DNA from: Akkermansiaceae bacterium
GTDB lineage: Bacteria; Verrucomicrobiota; Verrucomicrobiia; Verrucomicrobiales; Akkermansiaceae
NCBI GenBank assembly: GCA_903826205.1
Contig: CAIKDP010000114.1
Coordinates: forward strand, 1 to 64,000
Direction: 5' to 3'
Length of the DNA stretch: 64,000 nt
Shown here: one piece after another, positions 9,755 to 20,103 of the stretch
How the letters are laid out: the number at the start of each line of letters is the position of its first letter
Numbering within the stretch: the stretch's first letter is position 1
The notes under the pieces: model-generated
Told to the model about the DNA's origin: nothing
What the model saw: the letters and a program-made list of their open reading frames with translations, nothing else
Database searches by the model: none
Position numbers and translations under genes: made by a program

Positions 9755-11197
9755 GTGAATAACGAAGCCCTCTATCAGCAGCGCCTGGCGCGCTACGTCA
9801 CCGCCATGCGCAACGAGAAGCCGGACCGCATCCCGATCCGGCCGTTTGTTGCGGAATTCACCGCCCGCTATGCGGGTTACACCTGTCAGGATGTGGCGCA
9901 CGATTACAACCGGGCATTTGATGCGGCGGCCAAGTGCGCCAAGGATTTCGATTGGGACGCGGTGGTTCCTAACATGGTTTATGTGTGGACCGGGCTGGCC
10001 CAGGCGGTCGGGCTGCGTTACTACGGCATTCCCGGGATTCATATTCCGGCCACCACCGGCTTCAACTACATCGAGCCTGAGGAGGACCAATCGTGGATGC
10101 GCGAGGATGAATACGACGCGCTGATCGCCGACCCCACGGAATTTCTCTACAACGTGTGGCTGCCGCGGGTTTCCACCGAGGTGAGCAAGCTGGGAGAGCC
10201 GGCCACCTATCGCAACAACCTGTCGTTTGTGAAAGGCGGCATGGCCATGCTGCAATACTTTTACGCCTTTGGCCCGCAAGCCGCCAGGTTGCGCAATGAG
10301 TCGGGCACCGTGTCGGCCATAGCCGGCATCTTCAAGGCGCCGTTTGACATTCTAGCCGACAAATTGCGCGGCTACATCGGCCTGACCATGGACATGGTGA
10401 CCCAACCGCACAAGGTCATGGCCGCTTGTGAGGCGCTCATGCCGCATCTGTGTCACGTCGGGCTAACCACGGCGGATGCGGCGAAGCAGGTGCCCATCGG
10501 ATTCTGGATGCACCGGGGGTGTGTGCCGTTGATCTCGCCAAAGACTTTTGACACACATTATTGGTCGACACTCAAACCCATCATCGAGGAATTTTGGAAA
10601 CACGGCCATCAGACGTTGTTTTATGGCGAGGGCAAATGGAAACACCACTTTGACAGCTTCCGCGAGTTGCCGGATCGCAGCATCGTGTTCCACTGCGACC
10701 AGGACGACATCTTCGAGGTGCACCGGCGCTTGCACGACAAGTTTGCCCTGAGCGGCGGCGTGCCTAATAGCCTGTTGAGTTTCGGCAAGCCGGCCAAGGT
10801 GCGCGAGTTCTGCGAACGCGTGATCCGTGAAGTGGCGGCCGACGGCGGATACATCATGGACGCCGGGGCGATCATGCAGGACGACACGAGCATCGAAAAC
10901 CTGCGGGTGCTCACCGACGTCACCCGCGAGCTGGGCGGCTATTCCGCCGGCACCTATCAAGAGCCAACGCCGTTGCCGCCGTGCGATGTGGCGGCCTCGC
11001 AAGCCGCCCGTGCCGGCCTCACCGGCATGGCGGGTCGCGCCGCCACCGGGGTCGCCCCCGGTCTGTGCCGGTCGTGGGAGGACAAGGTCAAGGAATACCC
11101 GGAAGTCACCGGCGACAAGGACATGGTGCGGCAAGTGTGGAACGATCTTGAAGGTCTGGCCAACACCTATATCTGGCAACTGTTGTTGAGTTTCTGA
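9755..11197 (+). CDS. Uroporphyrinogen decarboxylase (URO-D) family protein, probably not HemE
   Basis: RNEKPDRIPIRPF..., URO-D-like fold signatures and length about 480 aa; start inferred (GTG). Confidence 0.75.
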   Translation: MNNEALYQQRLARYVTAMRNEKPDRIPIRPFVAEFTARYAGYTCQDVAHDYNRAFDAAAKCAKDFDWDAVVPNMVYVWTGLAQAVGLRYYGIPGIHIPATTGFNYIEPEEDQSWMREDEYDALIADPTEFLYNVWLPRVSTEVSKLGEPATYRNNLSFVKGGMAMLQYFYAFGPQAARLRNESGTVSAIAGIFKAPFDILADKLRGYIGLTMDMVTQPHKVMAACEALMPHLCHVGLTTADAAKQVPIGFWMHRGCVPLISPKTFDTHYWSTLKPIIEEFWKHGHQTLFYGEGKWKHHFDSFRELPDRSIVFHCDQDDIFEVHRRLHDKFALSGGVPNSLLSFGKPAKVREFCERVIREVAADGGYIMDAGAIMQDDTSIENLRVLTDVTRELGGYSAGTYQEPTPLPPCDVAASQAARAGLTGMAGRAATGVAPGLCRSWEDKVKEYPEVTGDKDMVRQVWNDLEGLANTYIWQLLLSF

Positions 11198-11359
11198 ACC
11201 CGTCACGAGAAGCAGCAGCGCCGAGCAGGGGCATTAGGGTCGTTCTATCTGCAATCGCGCGATTTTCCCCCTCACCATGCGCCCGTCCCGCGCTATATGT
11301 GCCCGATCCCGCCACGGGACCTCCAACATCATCCCACCCCCACCCCTCAGACCCCGCCC

Positions 11360-11725
11360 ATGAAATACAGCCTCCTGCTCGCCCTCAGTCTCGCCCTCGC
11401 CTTGCCGCTCCATGCCGGTAACAAAAACGGCGGCAACAAGAAAGCCAACGGCCAGGGCAAGCCCAACCCGCAAAAGGTCTTCAAGAAGAAGGACAAGGAC
11501 AACGACGGCTTCCTCTCAAAGGAGGAATTCCTGGCCAAGGCCAAGGATGCTGCCAAGGCCGGCAACCGTTTCCTCAAGCTTGACACCAACAGCGATGGCA
11601 AACTTTCGCTCGCCGAGTTCACCAACAAAGCCGGCAAGGGTAAAAAAGGCAAAAATGGCAAGGCCGGAAAAAAGGGTAAAAAAGGCAAAAACAAGAACTC
11701 CAACACCCCCTCGCAGAACGCCTGA
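11360..11725 (+). CDS. Secreted EF-hand protein with Lys/Gly-rich C-terminal tail
   Basis: Signal peptide MKYSLLLALSLALALPLHA; two EF-hands DKDNDGFLSKEEF and DTNSDGKLSLAEF; tail KAGKGKKGKNGKAGKKGKKGKNK. Confidence 0.85.
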   Translation: MKYSLLLALSLALALPLHAGNKNGGNKKANGQGKPNPQKVFKKKDKDNDGFLSKEEFLAKAKDAAKAGNRFLKLDTNSDGKLSLAEFTNKAGKGKKGKNGKAGKKGKKGKNKNSNTPSQNA

Positions 11726-11961
11726 CATCGCTGCGCAGTACCCGACCGCCCCCGCTTGGCTCCGCTGCCGCCACACTTAATGAGAGACGACATTTTTGTC
11801 ATCATGCGGAAGGAATACCCATGCACAGTGCCTTGGTCACGCAATCATGGACCACCCTTCCACAACCACCACAGGAATGTGGTGGCTCCTTAGGTGGTGG
11901 CTCCTTATCACTCTCGCGTTACGTTTCGTTCCACCGCCGCCGTTCCCACTCCGCCTCCGTC

Positions 11962-13263
11962 ATGCGTACCCTGCTTCGCTCGCTCTGCCTCGCCATGTGG
12001 GTTGCCGGCCCGCTGGCCGCCGCCACCCAGCCCAACATTGTCTTCATCTTGTCCGACGACGTCGGCCTCGACAACATTGGCTGCTATGGCTCGGACAAGC
12101 ACAAGACGCCTGCCATCGACAAGCTGGCCGCCGCCGGTCTGCGCTTCGAGACATGCTATGCGGCGCCCTTGTGCGGCCCGTCGCGTTGCCTGTTGATGAG
12201 CGGGCGCTACGCCTTCCGCACCGGTGGCATCACCAACCAATCGTGGCGCCCTAACGGACCTGGCGCCAAATCCCCGGACGAGAACCCGGTTGCCAAATTG
12301 CTCAAGCAAGCCGGCTACGCCACCGGCATGGCCGGCAAATGGCGTCAGGTCGGCGAGACCCCGCAAGCATGGGGGTTCGACGAGTATCTAACCGATCCCA
12401 CCGCGGGCGGTTGGTACTGGCAAAACAAGGTGTTGAAAAACGGCGAGGAGATCACCCTTCCGCCGGGCGCCTATGCCCCGGACCGGGTCCACCAGTTTGC
12501 GCTCAACTTCATGCGCCGCCACAAGGACAAGCCGTTCTTTTTCTACTATTCGATGCACCACGTGCACGCGCCGATATTGCGCACGCCGGACACCGCGGCT
12601 AACAATTCCCTCACCCCCGAGCTCTACGAGGACAACATCCGCTACATGGACAAACAGGTTGGCGCGGTCGTCGCCGAACTCGAAAAACTTGGTCTGCGCG
12701 AAAAGACCCTCGTCATCTTCGCCGGCGACAACGGTACCGCCCTGAACTTTCCCTCGACCATCGGCGGGCGCCTGATCAACGGCAAAAAGGCCTCGATGCT
12801 TGAGGGAGGATCGCGCGTGCCGTTCATTGCCAGTTGGCCCGGCACCACGCCTGCCGGCAAGGTCTGCAAGGATATGGTGAGCTTTGCCGACCCGCACGCC
12901 ACCCTGGTCGAACTCGCCGGAGCCAAGCTGCCGGAGGGGATGAAATTCGATGGGCGGAGCTTTGCGTCGCAGTTGCGCGGCGAGGCGGGTCATCCGCGCG
13001 AGTGGGCCTACGTGCAACTCGGCAGCCAATGGTTTGTCCGCAATGCCGGCTTCAAGATGAACGAACGGGCTGAGTTGTTTGACATGGGCGACGCGCCGTT
13101 TGTCGAAAAACCGGTGGCGCCCGAGTCGGATACCGAGGCCAGCAAGGCCGCCCGCCAACGTCTCGCCGCCGTGCTCGCCGAACTCAACCCGGGAGCCGGC
13201 AAGACCGATCCCGGCGGCGGCAAACGTCCGGGCCAAGCCAAACGCAGGAACCCGCAGCCGTAA
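11962..13263 (+). CDS. Sulfatase (formylglycine-dependent)
   Basis: Signal peptide; NIVFILSDDVG; CGPSR motif in APLCGPSRCLLMSGRY. Confidence 0.92.
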   Translation: MRTLLRSLCLAMWVAGPLAAATQPNIVFILSDDVGLDNIGCYGSDKHKTPAIDKLAAAGLRFETCYAAPLCGPSRCLLMSGRYAFRTGGITNQSWRPNGPGAKSPDENPVAKLLKQAGYATGMAGKWRQVGETPQAWGFDEYLTDPTAGGWYWQNKVLKNGEEITLPPGAYAPDRVHQFALNFMRRHKDKPFFFYYSMHHVHAPILRTPDTAANNSLTPELYEDNIRYMDKQVGAVVAELEKLGLREKTLVIFAGDNGTALNFPSTIGGRLINGKKASMLEGGSRVPFIASWPGTTPAGKVCKDMVSFADPHATLVELAGAKLPEGMKFDGRSFASQLRGEAGHPREWAYVQLGSQWFVRNAGFKMNERAELFDMGDAPFVEKPVAPESDTEASKAARQRLAAVLAELNPGAGKTDPGGGKRPGQAKRRNPQP

Positions 13264-13321
13264 ACCCGCCCGCGTGCGAATGCGCTGGCCGCCGCTACAA
13301 GGACGCGCTCCATCACGCCGC

Positions 13322-14626
13322 TCAGAGCCGGCCTGCGGCCTTGATGTCGAGGTAGCGGTTGGCGAGGGCGACGGCCAGGTTGTCGGACGTGGTGTCGAGT
13401 GTTAGAATGCCGCGGGCTCCGAGGCCGGCAAGAATCTCCCGGCGCTCGCTGACATAGCGGTCCGCCGCCAGAAACTTCAGAGCCCCGCAGAACGAATCAA
13501 CCGGTCGCGTGAATGCCGCCTCGACCGTGCGCTCGCGCAAGCTGGCCAGCATGACCAGATGCTTGGATTGCAACACTTGCAGGGCTGGCACCAGTTCCTT
13601 GCCATCCTCACCCCGCAGATTGGTCATGACGATCACCAGCGAGCGCCTGCGCTGGCGGGCCATCAATTGCTCCACCGCCCCGGCGAAATCGCTGGGGGCC
13701 GCCGTCGTTTGGTAGTCGTAGAGATGATTCAGCAACACCGGCATCGCATGTGCGCCCTTCACCGGCGGCAGCCAGCGATCGGTCCCGCCGAACGACTTGA
13801 CCGAAACCTGATCACCTTGCTTGAGGGCCACATGCGCCACCAGCAGGATCGCGTTCAACGCATGATCAAACTGCGGCAAATCCCCGTCCATCGCGCGCAT
13901 GCGGCGGCCCGTGTCTAACAAAAAAACCAGCGACTGGTTGCGCTGTTCCTGGAAATCCCGGCTGATCAGGAGTTGCCGCCGCGAGGTGGCCTTCCAATCG
14001 ATCTGGGCCAACGGATCGCCATCGCGGTACTCGCGGAGTTGATGGAAATCCCGGCTGGTGCCCGCGCGCGACCGCCGCACAATGCCCAGCGGACTGTCGC
14101 GATGTTGCATCGCCAGCAAGGCAAAGCGCACCACCGGTTCATAGTTGGGATAGACGCGGACGGTTTCCTCGCCGAGATGGCGGGACCTGCGCTGCCACAA
14201 CCCGCAGGGCGAAAGCCTGCGCACATGCAGCGGGCCGAAGACGAGTTCCCCGCGTTGCAACAAGCGCACCGGATGAAACACCCGCAACTCGCGTTGTGGC
14301 GGCACCACGCCGCACCATGGCAGGGTCGGGGCCTCCGCACCTTGCGGGATTCCATCAAACACCTCCACCATCGCCGGTTGCGGTCCGGTGTTTTTCAAAA
14401 TCAGGCGCACCTCACCGGGCTCACCCTGCGCAAAGCGTCCCGGCAAACGCCGCTCGATTTCCAGGCGCCGGTAGCAGCAGACCAGCACGCCATCGACCGC
14501 CACCCCCATACCGGCCAAGCCGCCCAACACCAGCCATGGCATGACGCACGCCGGGAAAGCCGCCGCCAGAATTCCGGCGAGCGTCCACCCCAATGTCAAT
14601 GCCAGCAGTCGGTTGGTTGGAGTCAT
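13322..14626 (-). CDS. DUF58 domain-containing protein
   Basis: GTSRDFHQLREYRDGDPLAQIDWKATSRRQLLISRDFQ. Confidence 0.9.
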   Translation of the reverse strand: MTPTNRLLALTLGWTLAGILAAAFPACVMPWLVLGGLAGMGVAVDGVLVCCYRRLEIERRLPGRFAQGEPGEVRLILKNTGPQPAMVEVFDGIPQGAEAPTLPWCGVVPPQRELRVFHPVRLLQRGELVFGPLHVRRLSPCGLWQRRSRHLGEETVRVYPNYEPVVRFALLAMQHRDSPLGIVRRSRAGTSRDFHQLREYRDGDPLAQIDWKATSRRQLLISRDFQEQRNQSLVFLLDTGRRMRAMDGDLPQFDHALNAILLVAHVALKQGDQVSVKSFGGTDRWLPPVKGAHAMPVLLNHLYDYQTTAAPSDFAGAVEQLMARQRRRSLVIVMTNLRGEDGKELVPALQVLQSKHLVMLASLRERTVEAAFTRPVDSFCGALKFLAADRYVSERREILAGLGARGILTLDTTSDNLAVALANRYLDIKAAGRL

Positions 14627-14693
14627 GCGTTAGTGTTGGAAATATCGGGTTATCTCTTTCATCTTCTATCTATGATCTTCTATCGTCTATCTT

Positions 14694-15752
14694 CTACTGC
14701 CTCGGCGCGGCGACGGTCTCCACGATGGAGCGCAACACCTCATCCACATCCTGGCCGCTGATGGCCACTTCGGGCGTGAGTTGCACGCGGTGGCGCAGCA
14801 CCGGCAAGGCGGCGCGCTTGATGTCATCGGGAATCACAAAGTCCCGTCCCTCCATGGCGGCAAACGCCTTGCCGATGCGCACCAGGCTGATGGCCGCGCG
14901 GGTACCGGCACCCAGTGCGATCGCTCTTGCCTCACGCGTCGCCTGTGCCATGGCCACCGCATAGGCGACCACTTCGGGCACCACCTGCACGGCTGCGGTG
15001 GCCTGCTGGGCGGCGATGATTTCACCGGGCAGGCAAACCATGCTCACCGTGGAAGCCGCCCCCCCCGGAATCTCCGCCGCCGCCCGTGTCACAATCTCGC
15101 ACTCCGCCTCGCGCTCCGGATAATCAATGAGCACCTTCATGATGAAGCGGTCGAGTTGCGCCTCCGGCAGCGGATAGGTGCCCTCATGTTCCACCGGATT
15201 TTGCGTCGCCAAAGTCATGAACGGCGGGTCGAGCTTCAGGGTCTCGCCATCAATGGTCACCTGCCGCTCCTGCATCACTTCTAACAATGCCGACTGGGTT
15301 TTCGCGGGAGCGCGGTTGATTTCATCGGCTAACAAAAGATTGGTGAACACCGGCCCGCGGCGCAACTGGAACGTCTGGCTCTTCATGTCGAACATCCGGA
15401 AGCCCGTCACATCGGACGGCATCAAATCCGGCGTGAACTGGATGCGCGCGGCCGTGCCGCCGAAGGTTTGCGCCAGGGTCGTCACCAGATAGGTTTTGCC
15501 CAGGCCCGGCTTGCCTTCCAACAAGACATGCCCGCCTGCCAGGAAGGCGGCGATGACCTGATCAATCACGGCTTCCTGGCCGAGGATCACCCGGCTGATC
15601 TCGTGGCGCATTTGTGCGATGAGGTCGCCCAGGAGCAAGGAGTCGGTGTCTGCGGGCACGGGGGCTTCGTCGCAAGCTTGCGCGGCGGGGTTGCTGACGT
15701 CCGGCATTTCCGGCATGTCCGGTTCGAGTGGGGCGTGGGGGTCTGAGGTCAT
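14694..15752 (-). CDS. MoxR-family AAA ATPase
   Basis: LLEGKPGLGKTYLV, LLADEINRAPAKTQSALLEVMQERQVT, ATQNPVEHEGTYPLPEAQLDRF. Confidence 0.95.
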   Translation of the reverse strand: MTSDPHAPLEPDMPEMPDVSNPAAQACDEAPVPADTDSLLLGDLIAQMRHEISRVILGQEAVIDQVIAAFLAGGHVLLEGKPGLGKTYLVTTLAQTFGGTAARIQFTPDLMPSDVTGFRMFDMKSQTFQLRRGPVFTNLLLADEINRAPAKTQSALLEVMQERQVTIDGETLKLDPPFMTLATQNPVEHEGTYPLPEAQLDRFIMKVLIDYPEREAECEIVTRAAAEIPGGAASTVSMVCLPGEIIAAQQATAAVQVVPEVVAYAVAMAQATREARAIALGAGTRAAISLVRIGKAFAAMEGRDFVIPDDIKRAALPVLRHRVQLTPEVAISGQDVDEVLRSIVETVAAPRQ

Positions 15753-15764
15753 GGGGTGATTGTG

Positions 15765-16871
15765 TTAGGTTAGGACTCTGAGCAGGACTTGAATGTCGGC
15801 GACGGTGCGGGTGGCGCTGAGAGTATCAGCGGGGATCGGGGCCGCCAAGGCCCGGTACACCTGTTCCTTGGACAAGCCGGAGCGGGCCGCAAGCAGCATC
15901 AGGAATTCCTCATCCATGCGTGCGGAGCGCGGACAAATCCGTTGCCCCCGTTCCAGCAGTTGATCCCGCAGCGGCGAGATCAGCGCCGCCGCGCGGTCGA
16001 GCCGCCAGTGGAAATTGCCAAGGGCCTCCAGATGGTGGTCGTAGCCGCGACCCGATGCCGGCATGGCCTCCGCCTCGACCGGTCCGAAGCGGCTGAGGTT
16101 TTTCCACAGCCACAAGCCGAGCAAGACCGCCAAGCCGCACAAGACCGGCCACAAATGCCGGCCCACCATGCCCCAGAACGAAAGCCCGGTGCCCCTGATA
16201 AACACGACATCCCCTTGCGTCGCCGTGGTTTCGAGCAGGGCTAACAAAAAATCCGCGTGTTGGTTGTCGGCGATCCAGCGGTTGCGCAGGGGGCGTGCAT
16301 CCGTCAACACCGAAACCCGCCCGGATCTCACCCGCGTGCTCGCAAACACGCCCGGCGCGGCTCCCTTCAGCGCCACCGTCGCCCGCGACTTGGCCTGCAC
16401 CTTGAACTCATCCTCCTCCAGACGGATTTCCCCGGCACTCGTTGTGGTGCCGTGGGCGGAGGTGTTTTCGTCCAACTCCAGGCCCACCCGGCGCAACATA
16501 TCTAACAATGGCTTCGCGAGTGACAACTCTGGCTCGAAGTTCCGCCAATCGTTGGTCTCCGCCGCGGCGTGTTCCACCAACAACACCAGATGCCCGCCGC
16601 CATCCACCCATGCCTCCACGCGTCTAACGAAACTCTCGTTGTTCAGGATCGATGCCGGAACCAACCACACCGCGTCCCCCGGCTCGGGTGCCCGCCATGT
16701 CGCCAGCGACTCCACGGTAAAGTCGTAATTGCGCGCAAACGTCTCCGCCGCCAGCCACGGATTGACCCGTGCCCGGCCCTTATAGCCGATCTCGCGCTCC
16801 ACGTACTCGGACTCACAGGCGCACAGGCTCACCAGCAAGCCGCCTAACAGCATGCGCTGCAGCAAGCTCAT
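15765..16871 (-). CDS. DUF4350-type protein
   Basis: Position in MoxR/DUF58 block; lipoprotein-like N-terminus MSLLQRMLLGGLLVSLCAC; WLVPASILNNESFVRRVEAWVDGGGHLVLLVEH. Confidence 0.75.
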   Translation of the reverse strand: MSLLQRMLLGGLLVSLCACESEYVEREIGYKGRARVNPWLAAETFARNYDFTVESLATWRAPEPGDAVWLVPASILNNESFVRRVEAWVDGGGHLVLLVEHAAAETNDWRNFEPELSLAKPLLDMLRRVGLELDENTSAHGTTTSAGEIRLEEDEFKVQAKSRATVALKGAAPGVFASTRVRSGRVSVLTDARPLRNRWIADNQHADFLLALLETTATQGDVVFIRGTGLSFWGMVGRHLWPVLCGLAVLLGLWLWKNLSRFGPVEAEAMPASGRGYDHHLEALGNFHWRLDRAAALISPLRDQLLERGQRICPRSARMDEEFLMLLAARSGLSKEQVYRALAAPIPADTLSATRTVADIQVLLRVLT

Positions 16872-18307
16872 GCCGGACTCCTTTCCACAAATGGCCAGTC
16901 CCGGCACAAACCCTCCACCGCCGCATCCGCAGGCGGGCGCCCGGCGTAGGCCAGGGCAATCCACGACCCGGTCAGGGTGCGGAAATAATCCGGATGGGCC
17001 GCGGTGCCGGCGCACACCACGCGCCGCAGGCAATCCCCTTCGGTGTCCGCTTCATGAATCTCCACCCGCCCGAACTCGATGACCCGGGAGATGGTGCCGC
17101 GGTACAGCAAGCCTAACGCCTCGTGCTGCCGCCCTTGTTGCCAAAGCCTCCACGCCACCCCGGGAATATCCTGCGGCAACGATTCCGGCGTCACCTCCAT
17201 GCCCAGCACCACCCGCGCGGACGCGGCCCGCGCCGGTCTTTCGCCCGCGCCGGGCAACCGCAACCAGCCGCGCCGTGACTTCCACAGCAGCCAGCCGATG
17301 AAGCCGAGTGCCAGCAGCACCGCGGTGATGCCAAACAGCCATACTAACAAACCTCCGAGCTGCCAACCTGTGGAATACCGGGTGTTCTTGTCCACCCGCC
17401 GCTTCACCTTGTGAACCACAAATTCCTTCTGTGACTTCACCTGCTCAATGACCGCGTGCGGGGGGCGCCCGGCCTCCGCTGCAAGCTCCGCGCCCATCAC
17501 CTGAGGCAGGCCGCAACAAATCATCAGCATCAGCACACCCGCCACCTTGCCCAAGCGCTGGCCCAGGCGCCTGAATGCCAGTTCCACATCCCAGCCCTCG
17601 ATCCAGGTCCGGGTGTTCACATACAGGCCGAACCCGGCACCGGTTAGAAAAATGTCGGCCAGGGACATCGCCACCATCACGCAGACGGCGATCGTGCGCA
17701 GCAGCAACAGCGGAATGTCAAAGGGGGAGTCCGCATCCCACTCTTCGAGGGCCCGCGCCCACGGGGCATCCTGCCCTTCCGGAACGAGCATCGCCACCAG
17801 GGCGAAGATCGCCAGGCCGAACCACGCCGCGGCAACATCCGCGATGAAATACGTCCAAATGACCGCACCATTGCCGCGCCGTACCATCTGCCCGACCCGC
17901 AGTTGATAGGCTTTGCCCCGCAACCCCTCGAGCTCCTCCACTGGCAATGTTACCGGCAGCCACGGCGAAAAGCGCGCCCACACAAAGCGATAGAAAAACC
18001 GCCGCCGCCACACCTGCGGCAGTTCCCGCAGGATCGCCGCCCATGGGGGCTGCTCGCCAAACAGGCGCCGACTCAATTGCAGCAACACCATCCGCGAGCC
18101 GGCCGGCCGGCACCACCAAAACACCATCAAAAATACCAGCGGCTTGTCCCACAAGGCCCATCCTGCCACCAGCACCGGCACGCCCATGGCCAGCCACCAC
18201 AACGTCAGACAGCGCCAGAAATCCCGCCTCACCAAAGCCAGGCCAAGATCCACCGACTCCCAATCGCTGCGGGGCCGGATTTCCGCGGTCACCAGCTCAA
18301 GGCGCAT
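16868..18307 (-). CDS. Membrane protein, DUF4129-like C-terminus
   Basis: Multi-TM ORF in MoxR block; overlaps neighbour start by 4 nt. Confidence 0.65.
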   Translation of the reverse strand: MRLELVTAEIRPRSDWESVDLGLALVRRDFWRCLTLWWLAMGVPVLVAGWALWDKPLVFLMVFWWCRPAGSRMVLLQLSRRLFGEQPPWAAILRELPQVWRRRFFYRFVWARFSPWLPVTLPVEELEGLRGKAYQLRVGQMVRRGNGAVIWTYFIADVAAAWFGLAIFALVAMLVPEGQDAPWARALEEWDADSPFDIPLLLLRTIAVCVMVAMSLADIFLTGAGFGLYVNTRTWIEGWDVELAFRRLGQRLGKVAGVLMLMICCGLPQVMGAELAAEAGRPPHAVIEQVKSQKEFVVHKVKRRVDKNTRYSTGWQLGGLLVWLFGITAVLLALGFIGWLLWKSRRGWLRLPGAGERPARAASARVVLGMEVTPESLPQDIPGVAWRLWQQGRQHEALGLLYRGTISRVIEFGRVEIHEADTEGDCLRRVVCAGTAAHPDYFRTLTGSWIALAYAGRPPADAAVEGLCRDWPFVERSPA

Positions 18308-19268
18308 ACGTCACCCTCCTTCCCGCCAGCGTGAAATAGGCGATATGGCATATCCAGCCACCCAGCCCAACCCCATATTTCAAGGCCGAGGGCAGCAACT
18401 GTGCCGACCAGAATCCTTCCACCACCGCCGCCAGCGTGGTCATGAGCGCCGCACCCAGAATCAATGGCAGGGCCAGCCGGGCCGCCTCCGCCAGCGCCCG
18501 CACCCGCGGCAAGCGTCCGGGACTCAACAACGCCAGCCCGAGTCGCATCCCCGCCATGCCGGCCACCGCCATGCCTAACAACTCAAGCGAGGAATGCCCG
18601 CTCACAAACGTCCAGAACGATTCGGGATTGCAGGCGTGGTTGACGTAGCCGGCCGCCGCGCCCATGAAGAGGCCGTTGAAAAACAGGAAAAACAAACTGC
18701 CGAGGCCGGCGGCCATGCCACCGGCAAAGGTTCTGAAATCAATGCCCACATTGTTGCGGATGTAGTGGCAGAACATCATGAAATTCGAGCCATACTCGGA
18801 CCGCAGATGGGCGATCTGATCCTCCTTGCCGCCATACATCTGGTCCATCGCCGCCATCCCGTCCGCCCCCAGAATCGCCTGCACCCATTGGATATCGTAA
18901 GTGGCGGAAAGCATCACCGCGAAAAACGGCAACCAGAACACCGCGTTGCACAACCCAAACAAGCGCCATTCCCGCCGCACCGCCTGCGGAAAGCCCGCCA
19001 GCACAAACTCGGCGGCCATCAGCCACCCGCCCCGCCGGTTCCGATAGAGCATTTCATACCCCCGGATCACCTGCGCGTTGAGTTGTTCCGTCAGACGCTC
19101 CCCATACATCCGGTATTCCGCCAACGACAAATCCACACATAACTCGCGAAACCGCCGCGGCAACTGGCCCGCCTCCGCCCCGGGCTTGCCTTTCTCCATG
19201 CCCTCCACCAGGCGCTCATACTCCGACCAGCGCGGTTGGTTCTTGTGTTCGAAATCTCCTACCGTCAT
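18297..19268 (-). CDS. Stage II sporulation protein M-like (SpoIIM) membrane protein
   Basis: NNVGIDFRTFAGGMAAGLGSLFFLFFNGLFMGA, HSSLELLGMAVAG. Confidence 0.85.
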   Translation of the reverse strand: MTVGDFEHKNQPRWSEYERLVEGMEKGKPGAEAGQLPRRFRELCVDLSLAEYRMYGERLTEQLNAQVIRGYEMLYRNRRGGWLMAAEFVLAGFPQAVRREWRLFGLCNAVFWLPFFAVMLSATYDIQWVQAILGADGMAAMDQMYGGKEDQIAHLRSEYGSNFMMFCHYIRNNVGIDFRTFAGGMAAGLGSLFFLFFNGLFMGAAAGYVNHACNPESFWTFVSGHSSLELLGMAVAGMAGMRLGLALLSPGRLPRVRALAEAARLALPLILGAALMTTLAAVVEGFWSAQLLPSALKYGVGLGGWICHIAYFTLAGRRVTYAP

Positions 19269-19275
19269 GGGCTCG

Positions 19276-20040
19276 CTATTTATTGTTAGACCGCGCGTGA
19301 TTGCGGTTGGGGATGGCCGCCGCCTGTTTTCGCACCTGCACCCAATGGGCCATGGCCATCAGCCGGCTGGCCCCCGTGGCGCCGCTGGCCCCGCTCAAGG
19401 CGCTCGCCTGATCGGCGATTTCCTCGCGCCGTGGTGCCGACCACAGGCCTGCCCGTTCGCGAAACAACACCAGAGCCCGCGTCTCATCCGCCGTAAGCCC
19501 CACCGGCAAGGGGACCGGCGCAATCGGCGGCGGCGTGGCGGGCAGCGGCATCACCGGCGGCCGATCATAAATCACCACCGTGCCCGCAGCCAGATCGCCC
19601 AAACGCTGGAACCGCCGCGTCGCCAGACAACTCGCCAAGCCGAAGCCATAGGTGAACCATGGCATCCCGTCCACCCACCGCATGAGGTTCCTAACAAACG
19701 CCTGGCCGAAGGTCAGCGGTGAGCCGGTTACCTGCACCACGCGCAGCCCGAAGGCGCGCTTGCCGGGGGTGGCCCCGCGTTTGCCCGCCTCAAACAGCAT
19801 GGGATAAAACCACTCCAGCAAAAAAACCGCCAGCAACAACATCCCGCGCGCGACCCGGTCGCCCAAGGCGATCCCGGACAAGGCCAGTACCAGCGAAGCC
19901 GCGATCATCACCACCAGGCGGATGCCGAAATCCAGCGCATAGGCCCCCGCGCGCAGCATCGGTCCGGCCACCCGCAAGCGGATTTCCACCCCTTCCGCGA
20001 GTTCCAGCGCCTGCAAAGTGTCGAGTTTACGCGTTGTCAC
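19276..20040 (-). CDS. RDD family membrane protein
   Basis: AGAYALDFGIRLVVMI...GATPGKRAFGLRVV. Confidence 0.85.
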   Translation of the reverse strand: MTTRKLDTLQALELAEGVEIRLRVAGPMLRAGAYALDFGIRLVVMIAASLVLALSGIALGDRVARGMLLLAVFLLEWFYPMLFEAGKRGATPGKRAFGLRVVQVTGSPLTFGQAFVRNLMRWVDGMPWFTYGFGLASCLATRRFQRLGDLAAGTVVIYDRPPVMPLPATPPPIAPVPLPVGLTADETRALVLFRERAGLWSAPRREEIADQASALSGASGATGASRLMAMAHWVQVRKQAAAIPNRNHARSNNK

Positions 20041-20103
20041 GATCCATTCGTGGCCTGAGCCTAACGGGTTTGGTTGGAAAGATTGGCAGGCCGCATGGCG
20101 GCG

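Noticed and set aside
9755-11197. URO-D family gene as hemE completing the heme cluster
   Set aside because: Separated from the hem genes and longer/divergent from HemE; only a family-level call is justified.
11880-11914. GGTGGCTCCTTA tandem repeat as part of an extended sulfatase N-terminus
   Set aside because: A signal peptide begins at 11962, so the upstream repeat is more likely untranslated.
17763-17775. GGGC-ATCCT-GCCC inside the DUF4129-like gene as another mini-hairpin repeat
   Set aside because: Only a 4-bp stem, and it fits the local coding frame without insertion signature; likely chance.
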